From the IMG/VR virus record IMGVR_UViG_3300017783_000095, positions 1 to 34,882 of that record: a stretch of 34,882 bases of DNA, one strand, 5' to 3'. Origin of the DNA: a virus. Under the pieces are notes generated by a model, which had not been told where the DNA came from, did no database searches, and saw only the letters and a list, made by a program, of their open reading frames with translations. Position numbers and translations under genes: made by a program. This document shows positions 29,731 to 34,882 of the stretch, piece after piece (the stretch's first letter is position 1; every line of letters starts with the position of its first letter).

Positions 29731-31668
29731 ATGGCACTCTTACGTCAGTATTATACCAATTTTACAGCTGGGGAGCTAACGCCTCTACTTAGCTCACGCA
29801 TCGATGCTGACGCATATAAAAATGCTGTTAAAACACTTCGTAATGCTCGTATAAGAGCGCAGGGTGGCATTACTCGTAGACCTGGCATGGTTTACCACCA
29901 GACTATTAACAACGAACCATATCAGCTTGAAAGCTACATCTTTGACGAAAATGAATCTTACATTCTTTTGTTTCGCAATGGTGCTTTGGATATTGTTGAT
30001 ACAACTTCTCCAAATACAATACTGCAAACAATATCAACAAGTCGTTGTGAGTGGGATGCCACAAACATAGGACAGTTAGTTGTGTCTCAGTCTGGGGATA
30101 CAATGGTTATTGTTCACCCAGATTTTCTTATGAAGAAGCTCACAAGAACAAGCGCAACTAACTTCGATCTTGATGACTTTGAGTTCTATGAAAACGACAA
30201 TATTAAATTTACTGCTTATCATAAGTTTTCCCCAAATAGTGTAACAGTAACTCCGGGTGCTACTTCGGGTACTAACATTACTTTAACTGCTTCTGCCGCT
30301 ACTTGGTCGAGCAATATGACTGGTACATTTATCAAGCTTATTGATAGCACTGGTGCGGCTAGGTTTTTTGAAATCAAAACCTATACATCTGATACTGTAG
30401 TTCGTGGTGATTTAAGTGCTGCACTTGCAAACACGACAGCTATTACAGACTGGAAAGAAGAAGTTTTCTCAGAAAAGCGTGGTTTTGCTAGAACAGTTAT
30501 TTTCCATGACCAAAGACTGATATTTGGTGGTAGTAGAGATTTACCTAATACAATTATGATGTCTAAGACAGCAGAGTTTTTTGATTTTGAAGTTGGCACT
30601 GGATTAGATGATGAAGGTATTCAGTTAGAGATTTCTGAAAACCAAGTATCGGAAATCAAAGCCCTGACCTCATTGCGTCACTTGACTGTGTTTACATCTG
30701 AGCAAGAACTTTATATTCCTACTACTGAGAATAAACCTCTGACCCCCTCTACAATTACTATTAAGAAGCAGACTTCTTTTGGAAGCTCTGACACACAGCC
30801 ATTAGAATTTGATGGTGCTGTTGTTTACCTTACAAAGACAAAAGGAGCTATTAGAGAGTTTGTGTTCTCTGATTTAAGCCAAGCCTATAACTCTGATGCT
30901 CTTACTATATTGTCTCAAGATTTAATTACTGAGCCAGTTGATATGGCTGCTCAAAGAGAAGCTTTCGACCAAGTTGAAGGTTATCTTTATATTGTAAACG
31001 ATGATGGAACTTTGCCTATCTTTATGTCTATTCGTAAAGAAAAGCTACAAGGATGGGCAAGATACGAAACAGAGGGTTTATTTAAGAACATAGTAAACGT
31101 GAACAGAACTATGTACTTGGTTGTTGAAAGAACAATTGATGGCTCTACTGTTACTCATCTTGAGCAATTCTCTAATAATTATTTCTTAGATGCTTCTGTT
31201 CAGCTTACAAACGCTACTGCTAAAACCAATTGGACTGTAGCTCACTTACCTAATACTGATGTGTATGTTAGGAATGGTAATTACTCTCTTGGTCAATACA
31301 CAACAGATGCAAATGGAGATATAAACCTTACAAGTGCTGTTACTGATGTGGAGATTGGTGTTAACTATGTACCTACACTTGTTACCTTGCCTCCTGAGTT
31401 TCAGTTACAAGATGGAGTTTCTGTAGGTCAAAAGCGTAGGATTGTTAGGGCTGTTCTTGATGTTTACAGCACCTTAAATATTAAAGCAAAAGGCAATAAG
31501 ATACTTATAAGAGCTGTTAATTCTAATTTTGCTAATGCTCCTGATCCGATAACAGAAAGAAAAGAAATTTATTTGTTGGGATGGTCAAAAGATGGAACTG
31601 TTACAATTACAAGTGATGAGCCTCTTTTGTTAAGCTTGAATGGCATTTTGCTAGAGGTAGAAATCTAA
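29731..31668 (+). CDS. Tail nozzle protein (T7 gp12-like)
   Basis: 645 residues with the conserved opening YYTNFTAGELTPLLSSRIDA and TLRNARIRAQGGITRRPGM, then YILLFRNGALDIVDT. Later segments fit the family: RTVIFHDQRLIFGGSRDLPN, ALTSLRHLTVFTSEQELYIP and the repeated beta blades that follow. Six copies make the nozzle below the adaptor ring and hold the fibres. The length is in the range for these proteins. Its stop overlaps the next start. Confidence 0.88.
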   Translation: MALLRQYYTNFTAGELTPLLSSRIDADAYKNAVKTLRNARIRAQGGITRRPGMVYHQTINNEPYQLESYIFDENESYILLFRNGALDIVDTTSPNTILQTISTSRCEWDATNIGQLVVSQSGDTMVIVHPDFLMKKLTRTSATNFDLDDFEFYENDNIKFTAYHKFSPNSVTVTPGATSGTNITLTASAATWSSNMTGTFIKLIDSTGAARFFEIKTYTSDTVVRGDLSAALANTTAITDWKEEVFSEKRGFARTVIFHDQRLIFGGSRDLPNTIMMSKTAEFFDFEVGTGLDDEGIQLEISENQVSEIKALTSLRHLTVFTSEQELYIPTTENKPLTPSTITIKKQTSFGSSDTQPLEFDGAVVYLTKTKGAIREFVFSDLSQAYNSDALTILSQDLITEPVDMAAQREAFDQVEGYLYIVNDDGTLPIFMSIRKEKLQGWARYETEGLFKNIVNVNRTMYLVVERTIDGSTVTHLEQFSNNYFLDASVQLTNATAKTNWTVAHLPNTDVYVRNGNYSLGQYTTDANGDINLTSAVTDVEIGVNYVPTLVTLPPEFQLQDGVSVGQKRRIVRAVLDVYSTLNIKAKGNKILIRAVNSNFANAPDPITERKEIYLLGWSKDGTVTITSDEPLLLSLNGILLEVEI

Positions 31669-32177
31669 TGGGTCAAACAATGGCAATAGTGAGTGCTGGA
31701 CTCACATTAGTAGCGGCTAAAAAGCAGATGGACATAGCCAACATGCAAGCAGATGCCTATCGTAGTGAGGCAGAGCTTGAAAGGCTTAAAACAGAGTCAA
31801 ACGCAATTGACCGTGAAAAGACTTTGTTTGCCAAGCTTGCAGCTCTCAACGCAAGCCAAGCTGGTCGTGGGGGCAGTGTTGGTTCAGGCACTACCCAGAC
31901 TTTGGCTTTGAATGAAAAGAATATGTCTGCAATGGACATTACTAAGATTAAGCTTATGGGTGCAAGTAGTGTTAATAAGCTTAATGTAAGTGCGTCTATT
32001 GCTAAGGCTCAAGGCAAAGCGGCTATGATTAGCGGTGTAGCTGGTGCGGCTGGAACTGTTGGCGGCTCTATGGTTAATGCTCCTGGGGTAGATGCGGGAG
32101 TCAGCCCAACTGGTTCTGCGATTCCTTCTGGTTCATGGGACGCATATAAATACCAACTTAAACAAGAGTGGTCATAA
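31668..32177 (+). CDS. Small internal virion protein (T7 gp14-like)
   Basis: 169 residues: a hydrophobic N-terminal helix (MGQTMAIVSAGLTLVAAKKQ), a long charged helix (residues 20-60), then ASQAGRGGSVGSGTTQTLAL, the signature stretch of this family, and glycine/alanine-rich membrane-active helices near 115-140 (AAMISGVAGAAGTVGGSMVN). In T7 the equivalent makes the outer-membrane pore during ejection. It is overlapped on both sides by one base, heading a three-gene ejection set. Confidence 0.78.
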   Translation: MGQTMAIVSAGLTLVAAKKQMDIANMQADAYRSEAELERLKTESNAIDREKTLFAKLAALNASQAGRGGSVGSGTTQTLALNEKNMSAMDITKIKLMGASSVNKLNVSASIAKAQGKAAMISGVAGAAGTVGGSMVNAPGVDAGVSPTGSAIPSGSWDAYKYQLKQEWS

Positions 32178-34882
32178 TGACATTTAAGCCTACAAGACAA
32201 AGCCAAGTAAACTTTAGCAGTGGTGGGGGTATTCCTAACTTCAGTGGCCTAAGACCTACTGGAGTAGAGACAGCTGCTAAAGAACTTAGAAGTTTGTCTG
32301 GCACATATATTAAACAAGCCTATGATTCTGCCGCTAAGAAAAGTGTTCAAGCAGCTGCACTTGCTGGCATCGATGTTATTGACCCAGCAACAGGGACTAT
32401 CCGTCAGGATATGGTTGGTAAAGCCGCTGATTATTGGAATGATGAAGCGCAGCAAAAATATGATGCAACAAGAGACGAATCTATTGCCGCAAGAATGAAT
32501 GTTAAGATAGAGGCTCTTGGCAATAAGATTCTTGCTACAGATAAGTTTGGTGATGACGGAACTCAGGAATGGAAAGATTCAAACGCTCTTATCCAGCAAG
32601 AGATTACTGCTCTACAAAAGCAAGTTGAACAGTATCCTGTGGCATCTGCCAACTTCGATATGTCATTAGAGAAAATGAACTCTCAAGTTGCCGCTACTCA
32701 GCTAAAGAACAGATATGAGAAACAGCAAGCAGACGAAATAAATGATTTATACACAACTGCTAATTCTGCTGTTGCTAATATTGGGGGTTTGGCAGCTAAG
32801 GTTGGAAACCTAGATGGGGGCAAAGATCTAATTAAAGTTGCTGTTGAAACCTTTGAAACAATTATTGCGGATATATCAGACCATCCTGGGGCAGATACAA
32901 ATGCAGGAGGCAAAACAAGAGCGCTTATTGCTGGCTTTCAATATCAGTTAGCAGAAGGCGTTATTAAAGGTATCTTGGTAGATAACTTTGAGAAAATGAA
33001 AGACAAGGATTCTTATGATGTAAATTCTATATCTTCTGAAGCCTTGGTTATGGCTACCAATTTAGAAAAGAATCCCCTTTTGCTTGCTGAACTTGTTGGG
33101 AGCAGCTCAGAGATAGGAATAGACCTTAACCTTGTTGATATGGACAAATTATCTCAAGAGGTAAGGTCTTTTGGCGGTGAGCTAAAAGAACAAGCAAACG
33201 CTTCAAAGCAGATTCTTGTTGCTGAAAACAAAGCTTCTATTGACCAGTGGATTGTAACAAACGTCAATTCTATTGATAAAGTTAAAACTCTTGAAGAAAT
33301 GACCTTTGATCAAATGAAGTCACAGGCATTTCGTTTAGACCCAAACAGCCTTACTCAGTGGTCAACTTTGGGAACTATAATGAAGGCTATTGATGTTAGA
33401 ATTAACAGCCTTAAAGAAGATGAGATAAAGTCAAATAAGATTGCTGAAAGAGAAGTAGGTGATAAGTTTGCTGCAAAAATTGCCTATGTAAAAAACGGAA
33501 GTACTTCAAACGAAACTCTTAGGACACAAGGTCTAAAGAGTGTATCTCAAGAACTTGCAGACCAATTAGACGCTCATATTTCTGGCTCTGTAACTTTACC
33601 ATCAGCTGTATTAAAAGACATCAGAACAGCCTTGGCTTCTAATTTTAATAGGGATGTTGATTTAGATACCTTAGAAATCTTAGGCTATATGGCGATTATA
33701 AAGTCTAAGCCCGGTTCTTCTGAGGCTATGAATCTTATTAAAGACGGAAATATTTCCCTTGCTAAAATGGAAGAAAAGTATCCAAATGCAAATCTAAAAA
33801 TTAAAGCAAAGTGGATGGAGTTTACTGGTGGTTTAGAGCAAGTTCAGTATCTTCAAGCAATATCAACAGCACTTGAAAAGTATAAGCAAGGCAAGCCTAT
33901 TGATGACAGTGAGTCATCTATACCTTTAGGCAACATGGAAACCATTGTTGAAATAAACACCAGATACAACCTCGGTCTTGGTGATGACATTGAAAGAGCA
34001 AGAAAGGCAAGAGCTAATCTAGACTTTCAAAGGGACACACAGGATCAAGTTACTGCTTTTATAGCTGAGACTCCTACTGGTGGCATAGTAACATTAAGTA
34101 GAACGCCTACAGTTGTTAAAGAGGAGCTTCAGGAGTTAGGTGTAAAGCTTCTAGAAACGGCAAAAACTGAAGAAGATAAGATTCGTGCTAAACAACAAAT
34201 AGCCGAAATGACAGACAGGGCTGGCAAGTACGAAACTAAATGGAATGAAGCCAAAGTAATTGATGATAAGCTAGGCGCTTATAGAGATGCTTGGAAATCA
34301 GGAATACCTGTAAAGGGGATTGCTGACAGAGCATTTATAGAAAAACATGCACCTCCTCCTAGTTTTGATTTGTCTGATTCTGCGACGTATCCGCTTACTA
34401 TGCAGTATGTGTCTGATTACGGCTTGTTGCCTACCCCTATGATAGAAACCTTAAAAGCCTCTTTGTTAGAAGATGAGGAGTCTTTTAAGGCGACTATGAA
34501 TGTGTTTAACAATGCTGTTGGACAAATGGTTTTGGCTACTGGACAACCCAAACATATTGTACAGCAAAAAGTTCTAGCTCAGATTAACGGCACAGACGGA
34601 ACAAGAAATAATGATGTAAGAACAAACAGCATGTTCCAAGTGGCTCTTACTGGAGCTTTTAGCTTTGATGAAATCAAAGACATGGCTACTAAAGGAACAT
34701 ACGGTTCTTTTAATTCTATAGCTAAAGGTGATGTTTTTGCGGCAGCTGGTATAGATTATAAAGACATTGAAGATAACAACGATGCTTTGTTCCAAGCAGT
34801 AATGAAACTAACATTTGACCAAGACCGTAGTTTTGGCTTGGAGTACTGGTTTGGTGGTAATGACAGTGCTAATGAAGAAAGA
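32177..34882 (+). CDS. Large internal virion (ejection) protein, N-terminal part
   Basis: ATG 32177 overlaps the previous stop (CATAATG). The frame stays open to the end of the window and continues in phase from base 1 to 1107 on the circle, giving 1,229 residues. The N-terminus (KPTRQSQVNFSSGGGIPNFS) is flexible, followed by long helices (e.g. QQEITALQKQVEQ). No catalytic motif was recognised. It corresponds by order to a T7-type core protein ejected into the periplasm. At 32740-32760 it holds a partial match to the repeated late-gene motif (ACACAACTG then CTGTTGCTAA). Confidence 0.88.
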   Translation, partial: MTFKPTRQSQVNFSSGGGIPNFSGLRPTGVETAAKELRSLSGTYIKQAYDSAAKKSVQAAALAGIDVIDPATGTIRQDMVGKAADYWNDEAQQKYDATRDESIAARMNVKIEALGNKILATDKFGDDGTQEWKDSNALIQQEITALQKQVEQYPVASANFDMSLEKMNSQVAATQLKNRYEKQQADEINDLYTTANSAVANIGGLAAKVGNLDGGKDLIKVAVETFETIIADISDHPGADTNAGGKTRALIAGFQYQLAEGVIKGILVDNFEKMKDKDSYDVNSISSEALVMATNLEKNPLLLAELVGSSSEIGIDLNLVDMDKLSQEVRSFGGELKEQANASKQILVAENKASIDQWIVTNVNSIDKVKTLEEMTFDQMKSQAFRLDPNSLTQWSTLGTIMKAIDVRINSLKEDEIKSNKIAEREVGDKFAAKIAYVKNGSTSNETLRTQGLKSVSQELADQLDAHISGSVTLPSAVLKDIRTALASNFNRDVDLDTLEILGYMAIIKSKPGSSEAMNLIKDGNISLAKMEEKYPNANLKIKAKWMEFTGGLEQVQYLQAISTALEKYKQGKPIDDSESSIPLGNMETIVEINTRYNLGLGDDIERARKARANLDFQRDTQDQVTAFIAETPTGGIVTLSRTPTVVKEELQELGVKLLETAKTEEDKIRAKQQIAEMTDRAGKYETKWNEAKVIDDKLGAYRDAWKSGIPVKGIADRAFIEKHAPPPSFDLSDSATYPLTMQYVSDYGLLPTPMIETLKASLLEDEESFKATMNVFNNAVGQMVLATGQPKHIVQQKVLAQINGTDGTRNNDVRTNSMFQVALTGAFSFDEIKDMATKGTYGSFNSIAKGDVFAAAGIDYKDIEDNNDALFQAVMKLTFDQDRSFGLEYWFGGNDSANEER
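34760..34882. repeat. Terminal direct repeat, right copy
   Basis: Exact copy of bases 1-123, inside the coding sequence of the large internal virion protein. It closes the genome into a circle. Confidence 0.95.

Noticed and set aside
1-34882. tRNA genes, CRISPR arrays, insertion sequences, integrase and attachment site
   Set aside because: None seen on reading both strands; no cloverleaf, spaced repeats, transposase or tyrosine/serine recombinase motifs.

Overview
The window is the complete genome of a small short-tailed phage (podovirus). Its first 123 bases recur exactly as its last 123 (1-123 = 34760-34882), and one reading frame runs through the join, so this is a circular or circularly permuted genome of about 34,759 bp. 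The set TerS/TerL, T7-type portal, scaffold, capsid, tube adaptor, tail nozzle, three internal virion proteins, T7-type fibre and GH24 lysozyme defines the group. The only host hints are a gene-transfer-agent-type 3-TM holin and a set of small conserved proteins (DUF5872, DUF6321 types) that I know from marine phages. From memory it resembles the ~35 kb marine alphaproteobacterial podoviruses, but no search was run. G+C looks like about 40% by eye.

Layout. Late genes run rightward from terS (19524) round the join to the lysozyme (10153): packaging (19524-22312), small genes and a papain-like protein, portal (23002), a cluster of tiny basic proteins with a cupin (24836-26023), scaffold, capsid and probable cement (26033-28084), adaptor and nozzle (28637-31668), ejection proteins (31668-34882 continuing 1-4748), fibre and RCC1-propeller receptor-binding protein (4789-7863), and a lysis cassette (8255-10153). 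Early genes run leftward from 18934 to 10122: small membrane and unknown proteins, SSB, a zinc-ribbon protein, a ParB-like protein, a LexA-core-like protein, lambda-type exonuclease, Sak-type annealing protein and DUF2958. A two-gene rightward island (XRE regulator plus RuvC-like resolvase, 13413-14106) sits inside the early block.

How it works together. No DNA polymerase, helicase, primase, RNA polymerase or integrase is visible. The phage must borrow the host replisome and host sigma70-type transcription; near-consensus TTGACA boxes lie in three intergenic regions (10419, 13369 on the minus strand, 19466). Its own contribution is recombination: SSB, exonuclease, annealing protein and resolvase. 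The two ends of the early block meet the late block at regulatory DNA: a ~590 bp gene-free region (18935-19523) that folds convincingly as a multi-branched plus-strand RNA, and a short intergenic transcription unit (10419-10518) with a promoter-like box and an intrinsic terminator.

Most interesting: (1) the candidate ~60-nt RNA at 10457-10518 carries a 19-nt segment complementary to in-frame sites in three late genes (3038-3056, 22228-22246, 29650-29666); (2) the large structured RNA candidate upstream of terS; (3) an ADP-ribosyltransferase-like domain inside an ejected internal virion protein; (4) a LexA/S24-like core lacking its DNA-binding domain and catalytic lysine, divergent from a stand-alone XRE helix-turn-helix protein.
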